From NCBI GenBank assembly GCA_037189665.1, contig JBBCIV010000120.1, forward strand, positions 1 through 34,624: a DNA stretch of 34,624 bases. Reading direction: 5' to 3'. The stretch comes from BPJO01 sp037189665. GTDB taxonomy: Bacteria; Planctomycetota; Phycisphaerae; Tepidisphaerales; Tepidisphaeraceae. Below, in pieces: positions 7,794 to 16,130 of this stretch (position 1 is the first letter of the stretch; every line of letters begins with the position of its first letter). Made by a program: the position numbers and the translations under genes. Under the pieces are notes generated by a model that saw only the letters and a list, made by a program, of their open reading frames with translations, did no database searches and was not told the origin of the DNA.

Positions 7794-8801
7794 TTAGCCG
7801 CCGATGTGCGTCATGGTGGCGTAGCCGTCGTGCGGATGTTCGGCCTGCTTTGCGTCGTAGCCGGCGAGCAGCAGCCGATCAAACATGCCCGCGTTGAAGC
7901 CCGGGCGCACGGCGCGGAGAACATTGCCGGCAGGACGATCCATCAGGCATGGGTACACCGACCCATCCGACGCGATGCGCAGCCGATCGCAATTCGAGCA
8001 GAAGTTGCAGCTCATCGGCGTGATGAACCCGACGTTCGCCTCCCGGCCGTCGCGCAGCGTGGCGATGTACCGCCGGGCACTGTCGGCCGACGCGGGGTAG
8101 GCGGTCCAGCGATCGACGGCCGCATCGAGCGCCCCGCGCATCTCCGACTCGGGCACGAAGCGGCCCTCCCACGCTTCCGCCAGAGGGCCCATCGGCATCA
8201 GCTCGATGAACCGGATTTCCACCCCTCGGTCGGCCGCGTAGCGGAGCAGGTCGGGCAGGTGATGCAGGTTGTGATCCTTCACCACCACCGTGTTGATCTT
8301 CACCCGCCCTCCGAACGTGCCCGCGGCGAGATCGATGCCCTCCAACACGCGCCAGAGCGCATCCGCGCCGGTCATCACGGCGAAGGTGGCGCGGTCGAGC
8401 GAATCGAGCGAGACGTTCACGCGGCGCAGGCCCGCTTCGGCGTACGCGCGGGCGTTGGCCGCCAGCGAGAGGCCGTGCGTGGTCATTGCCAGGTCATCCA
8501 CACCGGGAATCGCGGCGAGGCGCTCGATGATGTTCAGCAGGTCTTTCCGCGCGCTCGGATCGCCGCCGGTAAGGCGGATCTTTCGAACGCCGTATTGGTC
8601 GACGAGGTGCCGCGCGATGGATTCAAATTCGTCGGCCGTCAGTTCGTTCGACGCCGGATTCGCATCGAGCGCCGGCCGGCAGTACATGCAACGGAGGTGA
8701 CAGGCGCGAGTGAGCGACAGGCGCAGGTACCCGATCGCTCGCCCATGGCGATCCATCGGCAGCCGTCGAGTCGGCGGGGTTTGCAGCAGGGGCAGCCGCA
8801 T
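7794..8801 (-). CDS. moaA: GTP 3',8-cyclase MoaA (molybdenum cofactor biosynthesis), slightly divergent
   Basis: MoaA is a radical-SAM enzyme that converts GTP to 3',8-cyclo-GTP, the first step of molybdopterin synthesis. The 335-residue product shows the N-terminal SAM cluster motif with Cys34, Cys38 and Cys41 (CHLRCMYC). It also has RVNVSLDSLD, RFIELMPMG, the C-terminal 4Fe-4S cluster (CNFCSNC then Cys after 13 residues) and the essential terminal Gly-Gly. Two family positions differ: the SAM-binding GGEP motif reads GGDP (Asp81), and the usual TTNG reads TTHG (His109). The start is placed at ATG 8801; GTG 8816 in the same frame is an alternative, and neither has a well-spaced ribosome binding site. 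No other moa or moe gene lies nearby. A MoaA paralogue with altered substrate is possible but less likely. Confidence 0.88.
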   Translation of the reverse strand: MRLPLLQTPPTRRLPMDRHGRAIGYLRLSLTRACHLRCMYCRPALDANPASNELTADEFESIARHLVDQYGVRKIRLTGGDPSARKDLLNIIERLAAIPGVDDLAMTTHGLSLAANARAYAEAGLRRVNVSLDSLDRATFAVMTGADALWRVLEGIDLAAGTFGGRVKINTVVVKDHNLHHLPDLLRYAADRGVEIRFIELMPMGPLAEAWEGRFVPESEMRGALDAAVDRWTAYPASADSARRYIATLRDGREANVGFITPMSCNFCSNCDRLRIASDGSVYPCLMDRPAGNVLRAVRPGFNAGMFDRLLLAGYDAKQAEHPHDGYATMTHIGG

Positions 8802-9082
8802 CGCGTTACAACACACAACCTTTCAGCGCCTCGCGTCGCGCAGAAACACAAAGCCTGCTCAGGTTAATCACCCGACGCACGATTTGCACGATGAACTTTC
8901 GCGTTGAAACGCCCCGAAAGCTGAAACGCCAAAAACAATACTTCCTGTCCTGACATCTCGGCGATCGTTCGCCTGGCAATGCCCGCGCAGCCCGCCTGGC
9001 AACCCCAAGCCAAAGCAACCCGGTTGCCGCATCGCAATTAACCTTGTCGCAAGTCGCTGACATTTGACGCTGACTGGCACGC

Positions 9083-9098
9083 GAAAGCGACCGCTTTC
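9083..9098. promoter_or_regulatory. Dyad upstream of the metal efflux operon, candidate operator
   Basis: GAAAGCG (9083-9089) and CGCTTTC (9092-9098) form a 7-2-7 inverted repeat about 50 bases upstream of the candidate -35 element. A metal-responsive regulator could bind here, but no regulator gene is adjacent and the match could be chance. Confidence 0.25.
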
Positions 9099-9147
9099 TC
9101 TCAGCGCTAAACCGATTATCAGCAGCATTTCGAGTTCGGCAATTACG

Positions 9148-9176
9148 TTGACCGCTTTGACGGCCATCGCTAGGAT
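9148..9176 (+). promoter_or_regulatory. Candidate sigma70 promoter of the efflux operon
   Basis: TTGACC (9148-9153), a 17-base spacer and TAGGAT (9171-9176) fit the -35/-10 pattern well. Transcription would start near 9183, immediately at the GTG (9184) proposed for the first gene, so either that message is leaderless or one of the two calls is wrong. Confidence 0.4.
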
Positions 9177-9183
9177 TGCGCGC

Positions 9184-9582
9184 GTGCGTTGGATCGTCGT
9201 CGCCATTCTTCTCATGTTCGCCCTGCGAACCCCTTTCACGGGCGCGAACGGCAGCATCTGCATTGCGGATGATCACGTCGCGGTCAACTGCCACAATCAG
9301 CCCGCCGAGCCGGCTTGTCCCGCTCAGTGTGGCGATGCCGAAATCGTCATCGTTCAGCCTTCAGCGAACCACTGCCTGGACGTAACGGTCGTCGACCACG
9401 AACTTCAACGCGGGCGGCCGCTCGTCGTTGTTGATCCGCTCTTTGCCGTTGCGCTCCTGAAAACACTGGATATGGGCCATCTGTTCGATGCCGCCCGTAC
9501 GCCTGCCCCTGCCGCCTTCGAAAGCCCGCCTCCCGCATTTTGTGCGCTGGATCATGCGCGCACGATCGTTATTCGCTGCTAG
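9184..9582 (+). CDS. Small secreted Cys/His-containing protein at the head of the efflux operon
   Basis: The 132-residue product starts at GTG 9184 with a hydrophobic signal-like segment (RWIVVAILLMFAL), followed by SICIADDHVAVNCHN, a Cys-containing PACPAQCGD stretch and HCLDVTVVD. Small exported proteins of this look, with an 'ICI..DGHV' block and a later Cys/Asp block, often precede CzcCBA/CusCBA-type operons in Gram-negative bacteria. A periplasmic metal-binding or sensing role is therefore inferred, not shown. AGGA at 9172-9175 lies eight bases before the GTG but overlaps the candidate -10 element. The open frame extends to TTG 9064, but the added part has no character. The next gene begins 88 bases downstream. 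Confidence 0.6.
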   Translation: MRWIVVAILLMFALRTPFTGANGSICIADDHVAVNCHNQPAEPACPAQCGDAEIVIVQPSANHCLDVTVVDHELQRGRPLVVVDPLFAVALLKTLDMGHLFDAARTPAPAAFESPPPAFCALDHARTIVIRC

Positions 9583-9670
9583 AACGCCAGAAGTCAGTTC
9601 ATATCCGTCGTGTCCTGCTTCCCGTGGGACGCGCAGTTCCTGATATGTGACTTTTGGGAGACCGTTCTTA

Positions 9671-11032
9671 ATGCGACCCATTATGCTGTGCGCTCTGGCT
9701 GCCCTTCTCGCGGGCTGTCAGAGCTATAAACCGCGGCCGCTCGATGCTGACAGAGCGACCGATGCCTGGCGAGCCCGTACCAACACCCTCGCGTCCCTCT
9801 CCGCCGACGCCTATCAACCGACTTCCCGGCCGACGACCAGGCCGTTCGATCCATCCGACGGGATCGACCTGGTCGAGGCTGAAATCGTCGCGCTTTTCTA
9901 TAACGCCAACCTGCGAAAGGCCCGTCTCGACGCCAACGTCACAACCGCATCGGCCGACGAGGCCGGACGATGGGAAGACCCGCGGATCTCGATCGACGCC
10001 GAGCGCCTGCTCGAAGCCGACACCGACAAGTGGGTGCTGGCCGGCATGTTGCAGGTTTCGCTGCCCATCTCCGGGCGGCTCGACGTGGAAAAAACGTTGG
10101 CGACGAGCGAAGCGCGGGCGGCCGCGTTCGAGGTCATGTCGCGAGAACAAAGCGTCATTCTCGACCTGCGAATCGCCTGGCTCGAATGGTCGGCGGCCGC
10201 CCGGCGAACCCGCGTTCTTGAAGAGGCGATCAGCGATCTGGAGTCGATCTCCCGCGCTACCGACTCGCTGAAAAACGCCGGCGAAATCGACGCGACGGAC
10301 GCACGCCTGTTTGCCATCGATATTGTTCAACGTCGTTCAGACTTGCTGGATGCCAGGCGGCGCGCCGCTCGCCGTGCATCGGAGATCATCGAACTCATGG
10401 GACTGGCTCCCGAGGCGAATGCGTCCTTGAAGCTGACCGGTTCGCTGCAAATCGACCTGACCGGCCCGATCGCCACCGCGCCAGCACCGAATCACCCGGC
10501 CCTGCTACAGGCGAAGGCCGAATACGACGTCGCCGAGCGATCGCTGGAACTCGAGGTTCGGAAACAGTACCCGGACATCGAAATTGGCGGCGGCCTGGGT
10601 CGCGAAGAAGGCGATCCGCGGCTGCTCGCCGGCATTTCGTTGCCGTTTCCGATCTGGAATGCGAATCGACGGGCGATCGCCGAAGCGCGCGCACGGCGAG
10701 ATGCCTCGCAGGCAACTTACGAAGCCGAGCTGCAATCGCTGATCACCCGGTTATCCCGCGAACAAGCCGAATACGCGGCCGCCCAAGCGCAGGCGGATCT
10801 CGTCGAATCTGACCTAATACCGCTGGTCGACCGCCAACTCACCGAAGTGCGTCGCCTGTTGGAAGCCGGCGAGTTCAACCTGCTGGTGCTGCGCGATGCC
10901 ATCGATGCCGCAACCTCTGCACGACTTAAACGGATCGACGCGCAGCTCGCCCTCGCCCAAAGCGCGGCGGCAATCCTCGATCTGACGAAACCCGTCATCA
11001 CGACAACGCTCCCCCCGGAGACCCAACCATGA
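9671..11032 (+). CDS. TolC-family outer-membrane lipoprotein of an RND metal efflux system (CusC/CzcC-like)
   Basis: The 453-residue product is the outer-membrane channel of a tripartite efflux pump. A lipoprotein signal peptide ends in LLAGC with the lipidated Cys at residue 16. The body holds two repeats of the long alpha-helical outer membrane efflux protein fold. Examples are LVEAEIVALFYNANLRKARLD in the first half, and KAEYDVAERSLELEVRKQYPDIEIGGG with GISLPFPIWNANRRAIAEARAR in the second. ATG 9671 is chosen at the signal peptide; GGGAG lies ten bases upstream. The stop codon overlaps the ATG of the next gene in ATGA, showing tight translational coupling with the adaptor. Confidence 0.92.
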   Translation: MRPIMLCALAALLAGCQSYKPRPLDADRATDAWRARTNTLASLSADAYQPTSRPTTRPFDPSDGIDLVEAEIVALFYNANLRKARLDANVTTASADEAGRWEDPRISIDAERLLEADTDKWVLAGMLQVSLPISGRLDVEKTLATSEARAAAFEVMSREQSVILDLRIAWLEWSAAARRTRVLEEAISDLESISRATDSLKNAGEIDATDARLFAIDIVQRRSDLLDARRRAARRASEIIELMGLAPEANASLKLTGSLQIDLTGPIATAPAPNHPALLQAKAEYDVAERSLELEVRKQYPDIEIGGGLGREEGDPRLLAGISLPFPIWNANRRAIAEARARRDASQATYEAELQSLITRLSREQAEYAAAQAQADLVESDLIPLVDRQLTEVRRLLEAGEFNLLVLRDAIDAATSARLKRIDAQLALAQSAAAILDLTKPVITTTLPPETQP

Positions 11033-12423
11033 ATTATTCCACCCACGCGATCATCGCCCTAGGCCTGTCGCTTGCGATGGTTGCCTGCGATCGACACGAA
11101 CACAAAGACGACCACGATCACGCCGACGAACCCTCCTCGGCCGAGCCTGGCACCGCCGCGAGCGGAAAGATCGATATTCCCGCGACCGTTCGGCAAAACC
11201 TCGGCATTACGTTTGCCAAAGCCGAGTACCGCCGCGTTGCCTCGACCATCCGCGTACCCGGCCGCTTCGAACTGCTGCCAACGGCGCGGCGGGAGCTTCG
11301 CGCTCCGTTCGGCGGACGTGTCGAACTGCTGGTCAAACAGTATGACCCCGTCACGGCCGGCCAGATTGTGGCGAGGATCAGCTCGCCGGAATGGCATCGA
11401 CTCCAACTCGAGTTGGAAGAGGATGCGGCCGAGGTCATCAAAGCGCGAGCCGAACTGGCGATCGCCGAGCAATCGCTCGTCGAAGGGCAGAACAAGGTGA
11501 AGCTGATCCAAGACCGCATCGCGCGGCTGCAGGCGGTCGAAGTTCGCCGCATCGAATTGGAATCCGACCTTGCCGCCGCCGCCAACGCGATCCCGCGTTT
11601 GGAGGCCGAGGTCGCCGCACGGCGAGCTGCTTTCGAGGCTGCCAAGCACCACCTTCCGCTGGCCGAGCGTGCGGCCGCGTCGCAATTGGGCATCACGCGT
11701 GAGCAGTTGCTCGAACAAGTCGATTCTCCCGAAGGCAAACTGCCTCGCTGGCAGGCGATGTCGCTCGTCGAGGTTCGCGCCAGCGACGACGGCATCGTCG
11801 AGTCGATCGCCATCGCTGATGGCGGCCGGGTCGATGCGCTCAACCCCATTCTCACCACCATCGATCCGACCGAATTGCGTTTCCGCGCGGTCGCACTGCA
11901 ATCGGATATCGCGCGACTCCGTAACAATCAGGCGGTCACGGTCGTCGCGCCGACCGATCGCGGCAACGCCGCGCTTGCCCCGTTGGCCGGCAAGTTGCAC
12001 ATCTCGCCGGATGCGAATGCGAACGAGCGCACCATCGACCTGATCATCGACGTTCCGAAGCTCGAAACCTGGTCTCGGCCAGGCGTGAGCGCGTTCGTCG
12101 AAATCCCGCACGCCGAAGCGGATGAGGAACTCGCCATTCCAACCGGAGCGGTCATTCAGGATGGGCTCACCAAAGTCTACTTCCGACGCGACCGCAACAA
12201 TCCCGACGCCGCCATTCGTGCCGAAGCCGACCTTGGCATCACCGACGGGCGCTGGATCGTCGTCAACTCCGGCCTGGCCGAAGGAGACGAGGTGGTTCTC
12301 GACGGCATCTATGAACTCAAGCTCGCCAGCGGCCAAAAAGGAGGCGACACCGGCGGTGGGCACTTCCATGCCGACGGATCGTGGCACGCCGAAGGCACAC
12401 CTGAACCGGGAGGGAAGAAGTGA
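11029..12423 (+). CDS. RND efflux periplasmic adaptor with His-rich N-terminus (CusB/CzcB-like)
   Basis: This 464-residue membrane-fusion protein links the inner-membrane pump to the outer-membrane channel. It is a predicted lipoprotein (Cys20 after LAMVA). The lipobox is followed directly by a metal-binding-like His/Asp stretch (RHEHKDDHDHADE). The HlyD-type domains follow: barrel-sandwich (RAPFGGRVELLVKQYDPVTAGQ), a long helical hairpin (about residues 125-225), the second half of the lipoyl domain (VRASDDGIVESIAIADGGRV), beta-barrel and membrane-proximal domains. The C-terminus again carries His residues (GGHFHADGSWHAEG). The paired His-rich ends support a divalent metal substrate such as Zn, Co, Cd, Cu or Ag. 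It overlaps the preceding gene by four bases and the next by one. Confidence 0.93.
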   Translation: MNYSTHAIIALGLSLAMVACDRHEHKDDHDHADEPSSAEPGTAASGKIDIPATVRQNLGITFAKAEYRRVASTIRVPGRFELLPTARRELRAPFGGRVELLVKQYDPVTAGQIVARISSPEWHRLQLELEEDAAEVIKARAELAIAEQSLVEGQNKVKLIQDRIARLQAVEVRRIELESDLAAAANAIPRLEAEVAARRAAFEAAKHHLPLAERAAASQLGITREQLLEQVDSPEGKLPRWQAMSLVEVRASDDGIVESIAIADGGRVDALNPILTTIDPTELRFRAVALQSDIARLRNNQAVTVVAPTDRGNAALAPLAGKLHISPDANANERTIDLIIDVPKLETWSRPGVSAFVEIPHAEADEELAIPTGAVIQDGLTKVYFRRDRNNPDAAIRAEADLGITDGRWIVVNSGLAEGDEVVLDGIYELKLASGQKGGDTGGGHFHADGSWHAEGTPEPGGKK

Positions 12424-15400
12424 TGTTAAAGCATCTCATCGCGTTTTCCCTGCGACAGGCGCCGCTGGTGCTGGTGGTCGCAATCCTGGTTCTTGTTTTC
12501 AGCGCGTGGCAGGTGCCGCGCATGCCGGTGGAAGTGTTCCCCGAACTGAACGCCCCTACCGTCGTCATTCTGACCGAGGCAGGCGGGCTATCGGCACAGG
12601 AGGTCGAGCAGAACGTCACCTTCCCGATCGAATCGAGCGTTAACGGCCTGCCCAGCGTGCGCCGTGTGCGATCGGGGTCGGCGCAGTCGCTGTCGATCGT
12701 GTACGTCGAGTTTGAGTGGGGCGCGGATATCTACCGCGCGAGGCAACTCGTCACCGAACGTCTCGCCGTGGCGGCCGAGAGGCTGCCGCCGGATACGCAT
12801 ACGGAGATCGCGCCGGTCACGGGACTGACGGGCGAGATCATGCTGCTATCGCTCCGGGCCGAGCCTGGCGCGATGAGCCCGGTCGACCTGCGATCGCTTG
12901 CCGAGTTCGATCTGGCGAACCGATTGCTGGCCGTGCCGGGCGTCGCAAACGTGATCGCGCTCGGCGGCGAGATGCCGGAATATCAGGTCAACATTCGTCA
13001 GGATCGCCTGCAACTCTACGGCCTGACCACCGCCGACGTCGTCGAGGCCGCCCGCAACGCGCACAGCACCGCCAGCGCCGGCTATCTGGCCAACGTGGAA
13101 GGCACGGAGTTGTCGATCACACAGGCGGCGCGGGTCCGCAACACCGACGATATCCGCCAAACCGTCGTCACCTATCGGAACGGCGCCGCCGTCACGATCG
13201 GAGATGTCGCGGACGTCAGCCTCGCAGGCGCTCCGCGTCGCGGAACGGCATCCGACGCCGGAATGCCGGCCGTCATTCTCGGCATCAGCAAGTCGCCGGG
13301 CACCAATACCCTTCAGATCACCGATGACGTGGACGCCGCACTGGATCAGTTCCAGGAGATGCTTCCCAAGGGCGTCACGCTCAACCGCGCCACCATGCGG
13401 CAAGCCGATTTCATTCGACTGTCGGTGAACAACGTGGTGACCGTGCTGGTGGAAGCGTGCATCTTCGTCACCATCATCCTCATCCTCTTTTTGATGAACG
13501 TGCGGACGACCATCATCACGCTGACGGCATTGCCGCTGAGCCTGGGCGTCGCGCTGCTGATCCTCTGGCAGCTTGGCATGACCATCAACGTAATGACGCT
13601 CGGCGGGCTGGCGGTGGCGATCGGCGAACTGGTCGACGATGCGATCATCGACGTCGAAAACGTCTTCCGACGTCTCCGTGAGAACGCGGCGTTGCCGGTT
13701 GAGGTACAGAAGAACTTCGTTCAGGTCATCTTCGACGGCAGCAACGAAATTCGCTCGGCGGTCGTCTTCGCGACGATCATCATCTGCCTCGTGTTCGTGC
13801 CGCTGCTGTTCCTGCAAGGACTTGAAGGACGATTCTTCCGGCCGCTGGGCATCGCCTATATCACTTCGATCTTCGCATCGTTATTGGTCGCCCTCACCGT
13901 AACGCCCGCGATGTGCAAATACATGCTTCGCGGCAAATGGCTCGCCCGATCCGTGAAATCGGGGACGGGCGAACATGGCGATGCCGGGCACCACGATGGA
14001 TTCCTGGTCCGCTGGTTGAAGTCGATCTACGAGCCCAGCCTGCGCCTTGCACTGCGCCTGCGATGGAGCGTCATCGGCGGCGCGATAGTGCTAACGGTAT
14101 TGAGCCTGTGGGTTGCGGCACAGTTCGGCAGTGAGTTCCTGCCACGGTTCAACGAGGGAACGGTCACCGTTGCGCTGACCGCCCCGCCGGGGACGTCGCT
14201 TGACGAGTCGGACCGGCTGGCGCGATCAATCGAGGTTCAATTTGCCGAGGTCGAAGGCATTGCATCGGTCGTCCGTCGTACCGGCCGTGCCGAGCGCGAC
14301 GCGCATGCCGAACCGCCGAGCCGTAGCGAAATCGACCTCAAGCTGAAACCCGGCGTAAAGCGTGAAGAAATCCTGCCTTACGTCGACAAGATCGCCGCAA
14401 CAATCCCCGGCATCAGTGTCGAGACCGGCCAGCCGATCGAGCACCGCCTGAGCCTTGTGCTTTCCGGCACGCCCGCAGCCCTGGCAATCAGCATCTACGG
14501 CGAAGACCTCGACACCCTTCGCAAGATCGCCGAAGAAGTCGAAGCGGCCGTCAAGGCAGTTCCGGGCACGCGCGATGTGATCGGCAATCGCGAGGCGATG
14601 ATCGTCGCGCTACCCGTTCGATACCGACACGAAGATCTCCGCAAATACGGCTTCACCCCCGCCGACGCGGCGGAACAGGTGAAGGCGGCGTTCAACGGCG
14701 AGCAGGTCGCCGAGATCAACGAAGGCGTTCGCCGTATCGATATGGTCGTACGTCTGCACCCCGACGAGCGGAAGACGATTGAGGACGTGCGTAATCTCGT
14801 CCTTCGCAGCAAGGGCGGAACGTTCGTTCGCCTGCACGAGATTGCCGATATCGGCCGTGAAAACACCCCGATGGCGATCCAGCGTGAGAACGCCCGCCGC
14901 AAAGCAGTCGTCAGTTGCAATATCGACGCCGGATCGAATCTTGGCGACGTCGTCGCGGCAGTTCAGGCGCGCGTCACGCCGATCGTCACGGGCTACGGCT
15001 ACGCCGTCTCGTACGGAGGTCAGTTCGAGGCACAGCAGTCCGCCGCTCGAACGATCTATTTCATGGGCGCGGGCGTCTGCGGCGTCATCCTGTTGCTCCT
15101 CTACATGGCGTTGGGCACGCTCCGCGCGGCGGCGCTCGTGATGGTCAACCTGCCGCTTGCGCTGGTGGGCGGGATCGCGGCGATCTTCATTACCGAGAGC
15201 CCATCGATTTTCTCCAATCTGCTCGGCCTGTTCGGGATCGGCGCGTTTCAAGCGCCGGTCATCTCGATCGCAAGCATGGTCGGATTCGTGACGCTATTCG
15301 GCATCGCCGTGAGAAACGGCATCCTGCTGGTCGATCATTACCGGCGGCTGCGCCTGGAGGGCAAGACAGTCGAGCAGACGATCATCCAGGGCTCGCTCGA

Positions 15401-15641
15401 GCGGCTCGTGCCGATCCTGATGACCGCCCTGACCGCCATGCTCGGCCTCGTACCGCTGGCGATCCGCGCCGGCGAGCCGGGCAGCGAACTGCTTGCCCCG
15501 CTGGCGATCGTCGTACTTGGCGGGCTGATCACCAGCACCTTTCTGAACCTCATCGTCGTACCCGCCGGGTACTTCATCATTCATCGTGATGGCACGGGAC
15601 TGGCCACGAAACAGTCTGAAAGTACGGAGATCGTTTTCTAA
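12423..15641 (+). CDS. Heavy-metal efflux RND permease (CusA/CzcA-like)
   Basis: The 1072-residue protein is the proton-driven inner-membrane pump of the operon. It has the RND layout of 12 membrane helices with two large periplasmic loops. The start is typical (LIAFSLRQAPLVLVVAILVLVFSAWQ), followed by VEVFPELNAPTVVILTEAGG and the heavy-metal-type VTFPIESSVNGLPSV. The helix-4 motif reads VAIGELVDDAIIDVEN near residue 397. The VDDAI.DVEN form differs from the DFG..DGAVV.VEN of CzcA and from the AIG..VDAAIVM.EN of CusA. It marks a related branch common in environmental genomes, so the metal cannot be named. ATG 12423 shares its A with the upstream TGA; a GGGAGGGAAG Shine-Dalgarno stretch precedes it. 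GTG 12420 is in frame but unnecessary. Confidence 0.94.
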   Translation: MLKHLIAFSLRQAPLVLVVAILVLVFSAWQVPRMPVEVFPELNAPTVVILTEAGGLSAQEVEQNVTFPIESSVNGLPSVRRVRSGSAQSLSIVYVEFEWGADIYRARQLVTERLAVAAERLPPDTHTEIAPVTGLTGEIMLLSLRAEPGAMSPVDLRSLAEFDLANRLLAVPGVANVIALGGEMPEYQVNIRQDRLQLYGLTTADVVEAARNAHSTASAGYLANVEGTELSITQAARVRNTDDIRQTVVTYRNGAAVTIGDVADVSLAGAPRRGTASDAGMPAVILGISKSPGTNTLQITDDVDAALDQFQEMLPKGVTLNRATMRQADFIRLSVNNVVTVLVEACIFVTIILILFLMNVRTTIITLTALPLSLGVALLILWQLGMTINVMTLGGLAVAIGELVDDAIIDVENVFRRLRENAALPVEVQKNFVQVIFDGSNEIRSAVVFATIIICLVFVPLLFLQGLEGRFFRPLGIAYITSIFASLLVALTVTPAMCKYMLRGKWLARSVKSGTGEHGDAGHHDGFLVRWLKSIYEPSLRLALRLRWSVIGGAIVLTVLSLWVAAQFGSEFLPRFNEGTVTVALTAPPGTSLDESDRLARSIEVQFAEVEGIASVVRRTGRAERDAHAEPPSRSEIDLKLKPGVKREEILPYVDKIAATIPGISVETGQPIEHRLSLVLSGTPAALAISIYGEDLDTLRKIAEEVEAAVKAVPGTRDVIGNREAMIVALPVRYRHEDLRKYGFTPADAAEQVKAAFNGEQVAEINEGVRRIDMVVRLHPDERKTIEDVRNLVLRSKGGTFVRLHEIADIGRENTPMAIQRENARRKAVVSCNIDAGSNLGDVVAAVQARVTPIVTGYGYAVSYGGQFEAQQSAARTIYFMGAGVCGVILLLLYMALGTLRAAALVMVNLPLALVGGIAAIFITESPSIFSNLLGLFGIGAFQAPVISIASMVGFVTLFGIAVRNGILLVDHYRRLRLEGKTVEQTIIQGSLERLVPILMTALTAMLGLVPLAIRAGEPGSELLAPLAIVVLGGLITSTFLNLIVVPAGYFIIHRDGTGLATKQSESTEIVF

Positions 15642-15655
15642 TCTGGAGGTCTGCT

Positions 15656-16078
15656 ATGAATCGTCTTCCTGTTCGAATCGCGGCATTGGCTTGCCTGATG
15701 GGCGTGTCCGCCGCACTGGCGGCCGATGACCACAAACACGACGACCACGACCATGACCACGGCCCTCGTTCCAGCATCGGCACGGTGAAAATCGGCGCCT
15801 ACGAAATCGAAGTCTTGCAGGCCGGAAAAGTCGAGGCGGGGAAAGAGGCGACGTTCGAACTACGCGTCAAGGGCGAACCCGAACCCGTCGCCGTCCGCAC
15901 CTGGATCGGCATCGAAAGCGGCCGCGGCTCGGCCAAGAGCAAGGCGCATAAACATGACAAGACGCTCGAAGCCCACAGCGATGTTCCCAAGCCCATCCCC
16001 GAAGGCGCCAAGCTGTGGATCGAGATCGAAACCCCCAGCGGCAAGGAGAAGGCCTCGATCGATTACAAGAAAGACTGA
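15656..16078 (+). CDS. Small periplasmic His-rich protein, putative metal binder
   Basis: The 140-residue product has a signal peptide (cleavage near residue 22, after SAALA), then a striking run of alternating His and Asp (DDHKHDDHDHDHG) and a small beta-rich domain. A second His-containing loop (KAHKHDKTLEAHSD) follows. The sequence is close to that of small accessory proteins found behind metal RND pumps. It probably binds or buffers the exported metal in the periplasm; this is inferred from composition and location. GGAGG at 15645-15649 lies six bases before ATG 15656, only 14 bases after the pump gene, so it is the last gene of the operon. Confidence 0.85.
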   Translation: MNRLPVRIAALACLMGVSAALAADDHKHDDHDHDHGPRSSIGTVKIGAYEIEVLQAGKVEAGKEATFELRVKGEPEPVAVRTWIGIESGRGSAKSKAHKHDKTLEAHSDVPKPIPEGAKLWIEIETPSGKEKASIDYKKD

Positions 16079-16104
16079 GTTCAAATCGGCGCGCAACTGG
16101 AACT

Positions 16105-16123
16105 TCGGCCGGGAGTCGGCCGA
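16105..16123. terminator. Weak hairpin between the efflux operon and the convergent beta-helix gene
   Basis: TCGGCC (16105-16110) pairs with GGCCGA (16118-16123) across a 7-base loop, in the 52-base gap between convergent genes. There is no T-run, so it is only a possible terminator. Confidence 0.25.
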
Positions 16124-16130
16124 TGAGACG

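Larger units (their letters stand above)
8802..9183. other. Divergent intergenic region between moaA and the efflux operon
   Basis: This 382-base stretch holds no convincing gene. Overlapping frames on the minus strand are charged and low in complexity with no ribosome binding sites. It contains the candidate dyad and promoter listed separately near its right end, and must also hold the moaA promoter, which I could not locate. Confidence 0.5.
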
